A stretch of 45,611 bases of DNA from a virus (IMGVR_UViG_3300048839_001250:1-45611); one strand, 5' to 3'. Numbered from the stretch's first letter, positions 7,182 to 15,591 are shown. Notes: generated from the letters alone by a model not told the origin. A program made the numbers and translations.

Positions 7182-9756
7182 GCGGCGGCGCGAGCTGGCC
7201 GCGGGCGCGCGGGCCGAGCTCGCCCGGCGCTCGCTGATCCGGTTCGTCGAGCAGGCCTGGCCGGCGATGTCGATGGGCGTGCCGTTCGAGCCGACGTGGC
7301 ACATCGCGGCGCTGTCGCAGCACCTGCAGCGCCAGCTCGAGGACCGGGCCGCGGCGATGGCGAGCGGCGTGCCGCAGGCCGTCCACGACCTTTTGATCAA
7401 CATCCCGCCCCGGACGCTCAAGCCCTGCTGGGAGGGCGGAATCGTCGTCGAGAAGCGGCGAGGGATGATCGCGCTGCGCGATGTGTGCGTCGGGGATCAC
7501 GTGCTGACCCATGCGGGAAGGTTCCGTCGCGTGACGGCCGTGCACGAGCAAGGCGTGCTGCCCCTGTGGGAGCTGCGTACCGCGCGCGGGCGCATCGTGC
7601 GCGTCGCCGGCGACCATCCGGTGCTGACGCAGCGCGGATGGGTGCGCGCCGATCAGGTGACGACGCGCGACGTGCTCGCCGAGGTGCACGCCACCGAGGA
7701 GAGTGGGGCCGCAACGGTCGCCGCCGAGGAGGCGCGGCTCCTCGGTTACCTCATCGGCGATGGGTGCCTCTCGTGGGGCGTGAAGTTCACCAACGCCGAC
7801 CCTGAAACGCTGGATGACTTCACCGCATCGGCGGGTCGCCTCGGGTTCGCGACGTCGTCGCGGCGCGTTCGCAACACGTTCACCTTGACGCTCAAGGACC
7901 GCCCCGAGGCGAGGAAGGGCCGAGCGAGAGGCATGCTGGGGTCCGTGCGCACATGGCTGCGAGCGCACGGCCTGGACAAGACGAACAGCTACACGAAGCG
8001 CGTCCCGGCGCGCGTCAAGGCCGGCGATCGCGACGTCGTGATCGAGTACCTGGCAGCCTATTGGGCGTGCGACGGGGCGATTCACGATCGCCGCGACCTG
8101 CCTCGATCGCGCAGGGATCCGCGCAACCAAGGCACGTCGTCAGCCGTTCGCATCAGCGCGACCACGGTCAGCGAAGGACTGGCGCGCGACCATCAGGCGC
8201 TGCTCTCTCGCCTCGGCCTGTCGTTTCGGCTGCGTCGACACGAGAATCCCAAGGTCCGATCGAAGAAGCAGGACGGCGCCTACGTGTCCTGGGACCTGAA
8301 CGCCGCCGACCAGGACACCGCAGCGAAGTTCATGCAGATCATCGGCCCGCGGATGCGGCACGAGAAGCGACGGCGCGCGCCGAACCTCGAGCGGACATCC
8401 TTCGACCGCGTGCTCGTGCCCGATCCGGTGGTCAGCGCTGAGCCGCGCGGCGAGGCCTCGTGTCGCTGCTTGAGCGTAGAGAACGATCACAGCTTCGTCT
8501 ACGAGGGCGTGGCCGTGCACAACTCCACGATCCTGAGCTGCGCGACGGCGTGGGCGATGCTGCGGTGGCCGTCGATCCGGATCGGATGCCTTTCGGTCAA
8601 CCCGCGCGTCTCGTACAACAACGCGCTGCAGGTCCGCACGCTGATCCAGTCGCGGTGGTACCAGTCGCTGGAGCCGGGCTGGAAGATCCGCGACGAGCAG
8701 GGCAGCGTCAGCGCGTTCGGCACGACCGCGGGCGGCCTGCGGATGGCGCGCGGCTTCGACTCCAACGTCGTCGGCGAGGGCTTCGACTGGCTGATCGTCG
8801 ACGACCCGCACGACCCGCGCGACACCGAGTACCAGATCCAGCAGGTGCTCGACGGCTGGGACGTCGCGGTGGCGTCGCGCGTGACCGACGCCCGGTACTC
8901 GATCCGCACGTGCGTGATGCAGCGCGTGCGCGAGCTCGACTTCAGCTCGCACGTGCTCGCCCAGGGCTGGGGCCACCTGTGCCTGCCGATGGAGTTCGAG
9001 CCCGATCGCATCGTCGTGTCGCCGTACGGCTGGCGCGACCCGCGGACGACGCCGGGTGAGGTGCTGCACCCGGCGCGGTTCCCGCCGTCGGTGATCGACC
9101 AGCTCAAGCGCGAGCGGCGCTCCTACGGCTGGGCCGCGCAGTACCAGCAGCGGCCCGCGCCGATCGCCGGCGGCATCATCCAGCGCGGGTGGTTCGGGCG
9201 GTTCACGCTCGGCGAGCTGCCGAGCAAGCTCGACTGGACGACGATCAGCGTCGACGCGACGTACGGCGCCAAGAGCGAGACGGCCGACAACGTCGGGCTG
9301 CTCCTCGCCGCCGGCGCCGGCGCGCGCCGGTTCGTCCTGGCCGACGGCAGCCGGCGGATGTCGTTCCTCGAGACGATCGCGGCGATCAAGGCGTGGCTCG
9401 CCACGTTCAAGGTCGGCCGCGTGCTGATCGAGCGCGCCGCGGCGGGCGGCCCGATCGCCGAGGTCCTGCGCTCGCAGCTCGCCGCGGACCCGCACGGCGG
9501 CGGCGTGGTGGTCGAGGAGGTCCCGGTGCGCGGCAACAAGCGCGACCGGGTGATCGCCTGCCTGCCGCAGCTCGAGGCCGGCAACGTGCTGCTGCTCGAC
9601 GGCGCCGACTGGATCAACGCGTTCATCGACGAGCACGCGATCTTCCCCGCCGCGGCGCACGACGACCGCGTCGACGCGCTGTCGCAGCTGCTGATCCGGT
9701 ACGCGCCGCCGGCGCTGACCGCGCGCTCGCGCTGGGCCGCGCTGAGCCGGACGTGA
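7165..9756 (+). CDS. terL: Large terminase subunit interrupted by an intein
   Basis: 863-residue reading frame from a GTG; removing the 366-residue intein leaves 497 residues, normal for a large terminase. It packages DNA into the prohead using an ATPase and a nuclease domain. N-terminal extein: VEQAWPAMSMGVPFEPTWHI, then LLINIPPRTLKP. C-terminal extein: STILSCATAWAMLRWPSIRI, then FDWLIVDDPHD (Walker B) and, in the nuclease domain, TISVDATYG and HDDRVDALSQLL. The intein splits the P-loop region, PPRTLKP|S, a favoured site because splicing must be exact for activity. The gene lies directly after the DUF5681 and Cys-rich genes. Confidence 0.93.
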   Translation: MSLGPERRRELAAGARAELARRSLIRFVEQAWPAMSMGVPFEPTWHIAALSQHLQRQLEDRAAAMASGVPQAVHDLLINIPPRTLKPCWEGGIVVEKRRGMIALRDVCVGDHVLTHAGRFRRVTAVHEQGVLPLWELRTARGRIVRVAGDHPVLTQRGWVRADQVTTRDVLAEVHATEESGAATVAAEEARLLGYLIGDGCLSWGVKFTNADPETLDDFTASAGRLGFATSSRRVRNTFTLTLKDRPEARKGRARGMLGSVRTWLRAHGLDKTNSYTKRVPARVKAGDRDVVIEYLAAYWACDGAIHDRRDLPRSRRDPRNQGTSSAVRISATTVSEGLARDHQALLSRLGLSFRLRRHENPKVRSKKQDGAYVSWDLNAADQDTAAKFMQIIGPRMRHEKRRRAPNLERTSFDRVLVPDPVVSAEPRGEASCRCLSVENDHSFVYEGVAVHNSTILSCATAWAMLRWPSIRIGCLSVNPRVSYNNALQVRTLIQSRWYQSLEPGWKIRDEQGSVSAFGTTAGGLRMARGFDSNVVGEGFDWLIVDDPHDPRDTEYQIQQVLDGWDVAVASRVTDARYSIRTCVMQRVRELDFSSHVLAQGWGHLCLPMEFEPDRIVVSPYGWRDPRTTPGEVLHPARFPPSVIDQLKRERRSYGWAAQYQQRPAPIAGGIIQRGWFGRFTLGELPSKLDWTTISVDATYGAKSETADNVGLLLAAGAGARRFVLADGSRRMSFLETIAAIKAWLATFKVGRVLIERAAAGGPIAEVLRSQLAADPHGGGVVVEEVPVRGNKRDRVIACLPQLEAGNVLLLDGADWINAFIDEHAIFPAAAHDDRVDALSQLLIRYAPPALTARSRWAALSRT
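7426..8523 (+). other. Intein with LAGLIDADG-type homing endonuclease (366 aa)
   Basis: In-frame insertion within the large terminase. It starts with Cys (CWEGGIVVEKRRGMIALRDV, splicing block A), has VAGDHPVLTQ as block B, and ends FVYEGVAVHN before Ser, the canonical C-terminal 'HN|S'. Between them are two dodecapeptide motifs, LLGYLIGDG and YLAAYWACDG, of LAGLIDADG homing endonucleases, so it is a full mobile intein rather than a mini-intein. Codon use looks less extreme in G+C than in the flanking terminase parts, consistent with separate mobility. It should self-splice to restore the terminase. Confidence 0.93.
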
Positions 9757-9771
9757 GCCGGGCGCGGCGCG

Positions 9772-10110
9772 CTACTTGGTGACGTCCTGGAGCACGATCC
9801 AGCGCCCGCGCGCGACCGTGACGACGACGCCGGCGACGTCCGTGACCTGGACGTCGTAGTAGTAGACGCCGGGCCCGATCGCGGCCTGCGGCGCCGACGG
9901 CGCGAACCGCACCCGCGTCGCGTCGAGGATCGACCCGGCGATCGCGAACAGCTCCGATGTGTCGTCCGGCGGGTCGGCCAGCTCGCTGACGGTGAGCACC
10001 GCGGCGCCGCCGACGAGCGTGAACCCGACGTCGGTGGACGTCACGGTCAGCGTCTCGGCGTAGGTGTCGCCTCGCACGCGCGTGATGTCGATCGCCGATG
10101 GCGCTGGCAT
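9772..10110 (-). CDS. Virion-associated beta-rich protein (baseplate/fibre type)
   Basis: 112 residues, on the opposite strand to the flanking structural genes and ending 15 bp from the terminase stop. The sequence IDITRVRGDTYAETLTV, then GVYYYDVQVTD and TVARGRWIVLQDVT, resembles the N-terminal BppU-like immunoglobulin-type domains of phage baseplate or receptor-binding proteins, where a 'R-G-D-T' turn is typical. The ATG follows a promoter-like TAGGGT by 6 nt (10117-10145), again leaderless. It probably works with the other two minus-strand proteins on the particle surface. Confidence 0.6.
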   Translation of the reverse strand: MPAPSAIDITRVRGDTYAETLTVTSTDVGFTLVGGAAVLTVSELADPPDDTSELFAIAGSILDATRVRFAPSAPQAAIGPGVYYYDVQVTDVAGVVVTVARGRWIVLQDVTK

Positions 10111-10116
10111 GGGACG

Positions 10117-10145
10117 ACCCTACGCGATCGCCGCCGCCCGGTCTG
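10117..10145 (-). promoter_or_regulatory. Promoter-like site before the 112-aa minus-strand gene
   Basis: On the minus strand: CAGACC (10145-10140), 17-nt spacer, TAGGGT (10122-10117), 6 nt, ATG at 10110. The -35 differs from TCGACC at two positions, but the -10 is closer to TAnnnT and the spacing matches the class. Confidence 0.5.
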
Positions 10146-10164
10146 GATCGGCTCGGGTGGGCGG

Positions 10165-11556
10165 TCACTCCCAGCGCGCGGTGATGGTCGGCGTCGCGAG
10201 CTGGGCGGTGACGGTCGGCGTCGCGAGCTGGGCGCTGGTGTTCCGGGGTGGCACGTAGCCGAGTGGCACGACCGTGGCCGAGGCCGAGCCGGTCACCGCG
10301 CCCAGCACGGCCGCGCCGTCGGCGCGCCGCGGGGTGCTCGCCGTCGCCGCGCCCGCGACCGGGCCGAGCGTGGCGGCGCCGTCCGAGCCGATCGGCGCTG
10401 ACGCCGCGGCCGCGCCCGTGGTCGCGCCGAGCGTGGCTGAGCCGTCGGCGGCGATCGTCGCCGACGCGGTCGCCGCGCCCGTCACCGCGCCGAGGGTCGC
10501 CGCGCCGTCCGCGCGGGTCGGATCGACGAGCGCGACGCCCGATCCCGTGACGGCCCCGAGCGTCGCGGCGCCGTCGGCGTGGACCGGCGAGCTCGCGGTC
10601 GCGGCGCCCGTAACCGCGCCGAGCTGGGCGGCGCCGTCGGCAGCGATCGGGGCGCTGGCGGTCGCGCTGCCGGTGGCGGCGCCCAGCGTGGCGGCGCCGT
10701 CGGCGCCGATCGGCGCGCTGGCAGTCGCCGCGGCCGTGACGGCCCCGAGCGTCGCGGCGCCATCTGACCCGATCGGTGCGCTCGCGGTCGCGGCGCCCGT
10801 GACCGCGCCGAGCGTTGCCGCGCCGTCGGCCGCGATCGGTGCGCTGGCCGTCGCTGCGCCCGTGACCGCGCCGAGCGTCGCGGCGCCGTCGGCGAACAGC
10901 TCGGGGTCGCCGCCAGCGACGATCGTCAGCGTCGGCATCGCCGGACTGGCGTCCGCGTCCGCCGCGAAGATCGTCAGCCGGGTTGCCCCTGCCGCGCCCG
11001 GCGTCCCCGTGCCGACCGAAGCGACGAGCGTCCACCCGCTCGGGGTCTCGAGCTCCTCGTTTGCGGTCTGGACGTACAGGATCAGGTAGAAGTTGCCGCC
11101 GTAGATCGGCTCGTCCACCACCACCGCGTCGACGCCCTGGCCCTTGGTCTGGTCGTAGACCTCGGGCGGCTGCGAGCCGTAGAGCGCGAACGACGCGAGC
11201 GCCTGGGGCAGAGCGCTGCCGATCGTGCTGGTCCACGTGCCCGACGCCCCAGCGGTCGCGCGTGTCCCGGCGCCGCTGTAGATGCCGCCGCCGTGGCCGG
11301 TGTTGCCCTGCGCCCACACGTGGAAGGCCTCGCCGGTCACGCCAGCGTCGGCGGCGGCCCATGACGTCGAGCCGCTGAAGTCGTTGCTGTCCAGCGCCGC
11401 CGCGACCATCCCGACCATCGTGCGGTTCGCGCCGAGGGAGGTCGCGCTCGGGGCGACGACGTCATCATCTGCCGAAGCAAGGGTGTCGGTGACGACGCCC
11501 TCGATCCCGTCGCAGTAGCGGTACGCGACGCAGTTGTAGATGATGTGATCAGCCAC
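10165..11556 (-). CDS. Repeat-containing adhesin/tail-fibre-like protein
   Basis: 463 residues from a GTG. The N-terminal 220 residues form a beta-rich domain (GNTGHGGGIYSGAGTRATAG, PSGWTLVASVGTG; the 'PSGWTLV' strand is common in phage surface proteins). Residues about 220-430 consist of ten tandem units of about 21 residues, consensus DGAATLGAVTGAATASAPIA. Two copies of AQLATPTVT and the end ITARWE follow. The length and Gly/Ala/Ser/Thr content suit an extended fibre or capsid decoration. It probably lies in one operon with the upstream 132-aa gene. Binding target unknown. Confidence 0.65.
   Translation of the reverse strand: MADHIIYNCVAYRYCDGIEGVVTDTLASADDDVVAPSATSLGANRTMVGMVAAALDSNDFSGSTSWAAADAGVTGEAFHVWAQGNTGHGGGIYSGAGTRATAGASGTWTSTIGSALPQALASFALYGSQPPEVYDQTKGQGVDAVVVDEPIYGGNFYLILYVQTANEELETPSGWTLVASVGTGTPGAAGATRLTIFAADADASPAMPTLTIVAGGDPELFADGAATLGAVTGAATASAPIAADGAATLGAVTGAATASAPIGSDGAATLGAVTAAATASAPIGADGAATLGAATGSATASAPIAADGAAQLGAVTGAATASSPVHADGAATLGAVTGSGVALVDPTRADGAATLGAVTGAATASATIAADGSATLGATTGAAAASAPIGSDGAATLGPVAGAATASTPRRADGAAVLGAVTGSASATVVPLGYVPPRNTSAQLATPTVTAQLATPTITARWE
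10181..10230 (-). repeat. Short tandem repeat encoding AQLATPTVT
   Basis: Two adjacent copies of about 27 bp near the 3' end of the adhesin gene, coding for AQLATPTVT and AQLATPTIT. Confidence 0.6.
10262..10897 (-). repeat. Ten 60-63-bp tandem repeats in the adhesin gene
   Basis: Each unit encodes about 21 residues with core DGAATLGAVTGAATASAP. Units differ at several bases, so the array is old enough to have diverged. Recombination could change its length. Confidence 0.8.
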
Positions 11557-11589
11557 GGACGGTCACGGCCTCGACCATGCCGTCGAGGG

Positions 11590-11988
11590 TCAGGCGTTGG
11601 CGGCGGTGTACGTGAACGTGTCGACGGTGACGGTCTGGCCCGACGCGATCGTCACGTTGTCGATGATCAGGTCGCCGCCGCCGCCGGCCGCCGTGACCGT
11701 GCCCTGGGCGCGACACGTGGTCCCGTCCGACTCGTAGAGGCGGTAGTAGTCCGCGGTGCCGCTCGCGCCCGCGGTGCCGCTCCACGTCCCGGTCTTGGCC
11801 TTGACGCCCCCCGACGCCGCGGCGAACGCTGGGTTGGGCAGCGTCATCGACACCAGCTCGGTGCCAGCGTTCGCCGCGGCGCAGTTGGCGGGGAGGCTGC
11901 CGTCGAAGATCTTGAGGACCATCGCGCCCGAGGTCTGGATCGCGTCGAGGCCGTCGTTGCGAGCGTCGACGCTGAGCTGGATCGCCAT
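11590..11988 (-). CDS. Minus-strand virion protein (132 aa)
   Basis: 132 residues, MAIQLSVDARNDGLDAIQ, then GAMVLKIFDGSLPANCAAAN and YYRLYESDGTTCRAQGTV. Small phage proteins with 'LKIFDGSxPANCAAAxxGT' are common in Caudoviricetes structural clusters and seem to be head or fibre accessory proteins. Function unproven. The ATG lies 6 nt from a -10 of the TCGACC class on the minus strand, divergent from the portal promoter, so this gene heads the three-gene minus operon. Confidence 0.6.
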   Translation of the reverse strand: MAIQLSVDARNDGLDAIQTSGAMVLKIFDGSLPANCAAANAGTELVSMTLPNPAFAAASGGVKAKTGTWSGTAGASGTADYYRLYESDGTTCRAQGTVTAAGGGGDLIIDNVTIASGQTVTVDTFTYTAANA

Positions 11989-11994
11989 GGCCCC

Positions 11995-12023
11995 ACGGTG
12001 CGCGGCTCGAGCGCGCCGGTCGA
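11995..12023 (-). promoter_or_regulatory. Minus half of a bidirectional TCGACC promoter
   Basis: Minus strand: TCGACC (12023-12018), 17 nt, CACCGT (12000-11995), 6 nt, ATG at 11988. Its -35 is 2 bp from the -35 of the portal promoter; together they form CGGTCGAAATCGACCG, nearly palindromic. Confidence 0.75.
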
Positions 12024-12025
12024 AA

Positions 12026-12054
12026 TCGACCGTTCAGACGCCGGCGGCGACCGT
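12026..12054 (+). promoter_or_regulatory. Portal promoter, plus half of the bidirectional unit
   Basis: TCGACC (12026-12031), 17 nt, GACCGT (12049-12054), 5 nt, GTG at 12060. No ribosome binding site is visible, in keeping with a leaderless transcript. Confidence 0.75.
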
Positions 12055-12059
12055 GAGGC

Positions 12060-13478
12060 GTGACGAAGCGAGCCCGCCGTGACGGCTGGATCAACAGCGC
12101 GAGCGGGCACGGCACGTCCCGCGACCGGCGCACGCTGACCCAGTTCGGTCTCGACGTCGTGACGGACGTCGAGGCGCTGCAGCTGTGGCGGTCCGACTGG
12201 CTCGCGGCCCGGATCATCGAGACGGTCCCGCGCGAGGCGTTCCGCCGCGGCTGGGTGCTCCGGATCGACGGCGACAAGGGCAAGGACCAGGCCGAGGGCC
12301 TCGGCGCGCGGTGCGAGGAGTTGAGGGTGGCGCAGAAGCTCTCGCTCGCGGCGCAGTACGAGCGGGCGTTCGGCGGCGGCGCGATCTACCCGGTGGTCGA
12401 CGGCGCGGCCGGCGACCTGGCGACGCCGCTCGACGAGGGCCGGATCGCGCGCGTGCGGGCGCTCCACGTGCTCGAGCCGCGCGAGTTGATGCCGGTCGCG
12501 TGGGTCAGCGACATCAACTCGCCGCACTTCGGCCAGCCGGAGCGCTGGCGGCTGCAGTCCGTCGCGAGCAGCCGCGGCGCCGCGTCGCTGGGAAGCCTCG
12601 AGATCCACGCGAGCCGGCTGATCGAGCTGCCGGGCCTGCGCGTGTCGTCGCAGATCCAGCCGGGCCAGCGCCCGGGCTGGGGCGACTCGGTGCTGAGCCG
12701 GCCGCGCCAGGTGATGGCGGACTTCGGGCTGGCGTGGGGCTCGGCCGCGACGCTGCTCGCCGACTTCGCCCAGGGCGTGCTCAACCTCGACGGGCTCAGC
12801 GAGGTGCTGGCCAGCGAGGACGGCGAGAAGCTCGTCGCGCAGCGGCTCGCCGCGCTCGACATGGCCCGCAGTTCGCTGCGGTCCATGGTCATCGACTCCA
12901 AGGACACGTTCACCCGCTCCACGACGCCGATCAGCGGGCTGTCGGACGTGCTGACGCAGTTCGCCCAGCTCGTCGCGGCCGCGGCCGACATGCCGGTGAC
13001 GGTGCTGATGGGGATGTCGCCGGCGGGCATGAACGCCACGGGCGCGTTCGACCTGCGCGCCTGGTACGACCGCATCGGCGCGGCGCAGGTCAACCACTAC
13101 CAGACGCCGCTCGAGCGCGTGCTGCGCCTGCTGATGCGGTCCGCCGACTCGCCGACCCGCGGCAAGGAGCCGGCGGTGTGGTCCGTCGAGTGGCTGCCGC
13201 TGTGGGAGCCGTCCGAGCAGGAGCGCGCGGTGACGCGCAAGACCGTCGCTGAGGCCGACAAGCTGTACATCGACGCCGGCGTCGTGTCGCCGGACGACGT
13301 GGCGCGGTCGCGGTGGCGCGGCGACACCTACTCGGCCGAGATGACGATCGACTGGGCGGCGCGCGAGGCCCAGGCCGAGCTCGACGACGAGCGGCTCGAG
13401 CTGGACGACGAAGCGCTCGCCGCGATGGGGCGCAAGCCGCGCCGCGGCGCTGACGAGGTCGTCACCGAGGAGAACTGA
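12060..13478 (+). CDS. Portal protein, DUF1073 (phage Mu gp29-like / Acb1-like N-terminal) family
   Basis: 472 residues from a GTG. The stretch LQLWRSDWLAARIIETVPREAFRRGWVLRI, AQYERAFGGGAIYPVVDGA, LEPRELMPVAW and the late PSEQERAVTRKTVAEADKLY are characteristic of DUF1073 portal proteins, where 'W-x-x-x-x-L-A-x-x-I-x-x-x-P-x-D/E-x-x-R-x-G-W' opens the conserved core. The portal forms the dodecameric ring through which DNA enters the capsid. Length is normal. It starts the main head operon, overlaps the next gene by ATGA-type coupling at 13478, and is followed by the MuF gene as expected. Confidence 0.88.
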   Translation: MTKRARRDGWINSASGHGTSRDRRTLTQFGLDVVTDVEALQLWRSDWLAARIIETVPREAFRRGWVLRIDGDKGKDQAEGLGARCEELRVAQKLSLAAQYERAFGGGAIYPVVDGAAGDLATPLDEGRIARVRALHVLEPRELMPVAWVSDINSPHFGQPERWRLQSVASSRGAASLGSLEIHASRLIELPGLRVSSQIQPGQRPGWGDSVLSRPRQVMADFGLAWGSAATLLADFAQGVLNLDGLSEVLASEDGEKLVAQRLAALDMARSSLRSMVIDSKDTFTRSTTPISGLSDVLTQFAQLVAAAADMPVTVLMGMSPAGMNATGAFDLRAWYDRIGAAQVNHYQTPLERVLRLLMRSADSPTRGKEPAVWSVEWLPLWEPSEQERAVTRKTVAEADKLYIDAGVVSPDDVARSRWRGDTYSAEMTIDWAAREAQAELDDERLELDDEALAAMGRKPRRGADEVVTEEN

Positions 13479-15343
13479 TGGCGGATCTCGCGGCGACGCT
13501 GCGGGCGAACGCGCAGCGGACCGCGGCGATCGTCGCCCACGCGCGCCGGACGGGGCAGGCGACGCGGCGCACCCGCATGCCGGCCTACCAGTGGCCGGCG
13601 CGGATCGAGGAGGACTACGCGCGCGCGATCGCCGCCGCGGCGGACGTCCGCGACGACCTCGAGCCGCTGATGCGCGCGCTGCCCGAGCTGCTGCGAGGCG
13701 CGGCGCAAGCGCTCGGCCGCGCGGACGAGGGCGAGTCGGCCCGGGCCCGGCAGCTCCTGCAGCGGGCGCGGGCCCGGCTCGAGGCCTCGCTCGGCGATCA
13801 CACCCTCGAGCCGACCACGCGCCGCTACGCGCACCGGACGCTCGCGCACCACCAGGGCCAGCTGCAGCGCCAGATGCGCGCCAAGCTCGGCGTCGACCTC
13901 CAGACGGCCGACCCGGGCGCCGCGGCGCTGGTCGAGGCCTTCGTCAGCGAGAACGTCGCGCTGATCCGCTCGCTCGGCACGCGCACGCTCGACGAGGTCG
14001 CCGCGCTCGTCACGCGCGCGTTCGGCGACGGCGCCCGGGCCGAGTCGGTCGTCGATGAGATCCAGGCGCGCTACGGGATCGCCGAGCGGCACGCCAGGCT
14101 CATCGCGCGCGACCAGGTCGGCAAGCTCAACGGCCGGATCGCCGCGGCGCGCCACCAGGAGCTCGGCATCGCCTCGTTCAAGTGGCGGTCGATGAAGGAC
14201 CAGCGCGTGCGGCCGCGCCACGTCCACCTCGACGGCCAGGTGTTCCGCTACCCCGAGGGCGCGCCCGGCGAGGGCATCCCGGGCCACCCGATCCAGTGCC
14301 GGTGCTTCCAGGAACCGGTCGTCGACGACATCCTCGCCGAGCTCGAGGCGATCGAGGCCGGCGAGGGCGGGGGCGGGGCGCCGCCGCCGGGCGCGGGCGC
14401 GCCGGGCCAGGTCGCCGCGGCGGCCGGCGCGGCGGGCGGGGCGCCGCCGGCGGGCGCGGGTGGGCCGCCGGGCGGAGGCGGGGGAAGCGATTCCCCGCCT
14501 GGGCCGAGCGGGCGACGCAGGCAGAACCCCAAGGGAGCGCCGGCCGAGGCAGTCGCTCGTCACGTCGCCGCCGGCGAGTTCGGACAGGCGCGGGAAGTAC
14601 TCCAGGACCACCTCGAGCGCGGAGGGGTCGCGCTCAACGACGAGGCGCGTGGTGCGCGGGTTGTCGAGGTCAAGCAGGATGGAATCCTTGGGCAGCACCT
14701 GAAGGACGGAACCATCGAGCTGGACCCTTCGACGGCCGAGCGTGCGCGCGACTTCGGCGATGCCTGGACGCGCGACAGGGCCAAGGTGCGGGAGAAGCTC
14801 GAGCGCGCGACTGCCCAGCGGACGAGGCGCGGCCGAAACATGGACGCCACGCCGATCGAGCGCGACGGGATGGGGATGAAGACGTTCGTCCACGAAGTGC
14901 TGCACGGCTGCGGGCCGATGCGGCACGGCGAGTACGTCGGCCGCAGCGGCACCATCGAGGAGGTGGTCACCGAGATGGCCGCGCGCGCGACGATGCGGGA
15001 CATGTACGGATGGGACATCAGGACCGGCACATACAAGCAGCGCGTCAACGACGTCGTCGATGCGCTCCGGCGCGTGCCTGGGCTTCCCGTCGATCGGAGC
15101 GACGTCACCGGTATGCTGGCGGAGGCATCGCTTTCGCTCAAGGGTGACCCCCGCCCGGAACCTGGCGTCATGGGGCTCACGATGACGGACCGGTTGGCGC
15201 GCCACATCGCCGCAGCGCGACCATCCAGCGATGGCAACGCCAACGTCGTCGGTGTATCGTTCCCGGATGGACAGCCCGCGACGCCACACGAGCTCGCGAT
15301 CGCCAGCGCGATCCGACGCGCCGTCCCAGGCCTCGACCGATAA
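13478..15343 (+). CDS. MuF head-morphogenesis protein fused to a zincin metallopeptidase domain
   Basis: 621 residues. Residues 1-290 form the MuF (SPP1 gp7-like) domain, a minor head protein injected or packaged with the capsid, ending in the typical FKWRSMKDQRVRPRHVHLDG, GHPIQCRCF. A Gly/Pro-rich linker (about 295-350) leads to a new C-terminal domain with KTFVHEVLHGCGP: an HExxH zinc site (His-Glu-x-x-His) with a downstream EEVVTEMAAR supplying a third acidic ligand. MuF proteins carrying C-terminal toxin domains are a known class of phage polymorphic toxin, and the small gene after this one sits where an immunity gene would be. A simple internal head protease is the alternative. Confidence 0.8.
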   Translation: MADLAATLRANAQRTAAIVAHARRTGQATRRTRMPAYQWPARIEEDYARAIAAAADVRDDLEPLMRALPELLRGAAQALGRADEGESARARQLLQRARARLEASLGDHTLEPTTRRYAHRTLAHHQGQLQRQMRAKLGVDLQTADPGAAALVEAFVSENVALIRSLGTRTLDEVAALVTRAFGDGARAESVVDEIQARYGIAERHARLIARDQVGKLNGRIAAARHQELGIASFKWRSMKDQRVRPRHVHLDGQVFRYPEGAPGEGIPGHPIQCRCFQEPVVDDILAELEAIEAGEGGGGAPPPGAGAPGQVAAAAGAAGGAPPAGAGGPPGGGGGSDSPPGPSGRRRQNPKGAPAEAVARHVAAGEFGQAREVLQDHLERGGVALNDEARGARVVEVKQDGILGQHLKDGTIELDPSTAERARDFGDAWTRDRAKVREKLERATAQRTRRGRNMDATPIERDGMGMKTFVHEVLHGCGPMRHGEYVGRSGTIEEVVTEMAARATMRDMYGWDIRTGTYKQRVNDVVDALRRVPGLPVDRSDVTGMLAEASLSLKGDPRPEPGVMGLTMTDRLARHIAAARPSSDGNANVVGVSFPDGQPATPHELAIASAIRRAVPGLDR

Positions 15344-15344
15344 C

Positions 15345-15590
15345 GTGTTCAACGTCACCCCTTCGGTCGCGTCGTACGTCGCCTTCTACCAGCAGCACGG
15401 TGCCATCAGCAGCGACGAGGGCGAGATCATGATGAACTCCCTCTCGCGCCACGTGGACGACGTTGCCGTCAGGGAGCTCCAGGCGATCATCCGGCGCGAC
15501 AAGTGGGTCATCTGGGACGCTGGCGACGACGCGGCTGACCGCCGCCACTTGGCGGCTCGGCGCCGCCGCGCCCGCAGCGTCGCGGCCTGA
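15345..15590 (+). CDS. Small protein after the MuF-metallopeptidase gene, candidate immunity protein
   Basis: 81 residues from a GTG one base after the preceding stop; upstream in-frame starts at 15231 and 15267 exist but would add Ser/Arg-rich residues that look like out-of-frame coding. Sequence: VFNVTPSVASYVAFYQQHGA, then EGEIMMNSLSRHVDDVAV and RRDKWVIWDAGDDAAD. No family recognised. Position directly after a MuF protein with an added catalytic domain suggests a cognate immunity or chaperone function. No ribosome binding site is clear, so translation may be coupled to the upstream gene. Confidence 0.55.
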   Translation: MFNVTPSVASYVAFYQQHGAISSDEGEIMMNSLSRHVDDVAVRELQAIIRRDKWVIWDAGDDAADRRHLAARRRRARSVAA

Positions 15591-15591
15591 A

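Noticed and set aside
10274-11089. Plus-strand repeat protein of 271 codons
   Set aside because: Antisense of the minus-strand repeats; the minus frame has the proper beginning, end and promoter context.
9623-11362. 579-codon minus-strand frame overlapping the adhesin gene
   Set aside because: Arg/Gly/Asp-rich out-of-frame reading of the repeat array.
15231-15344. Longer N-terminus for the gene after MuF
   Set aside because: The added residues are Ser/Arg-rich and overlap the MuF stop in another frame; the GTG right after the stop gives a normal protein.
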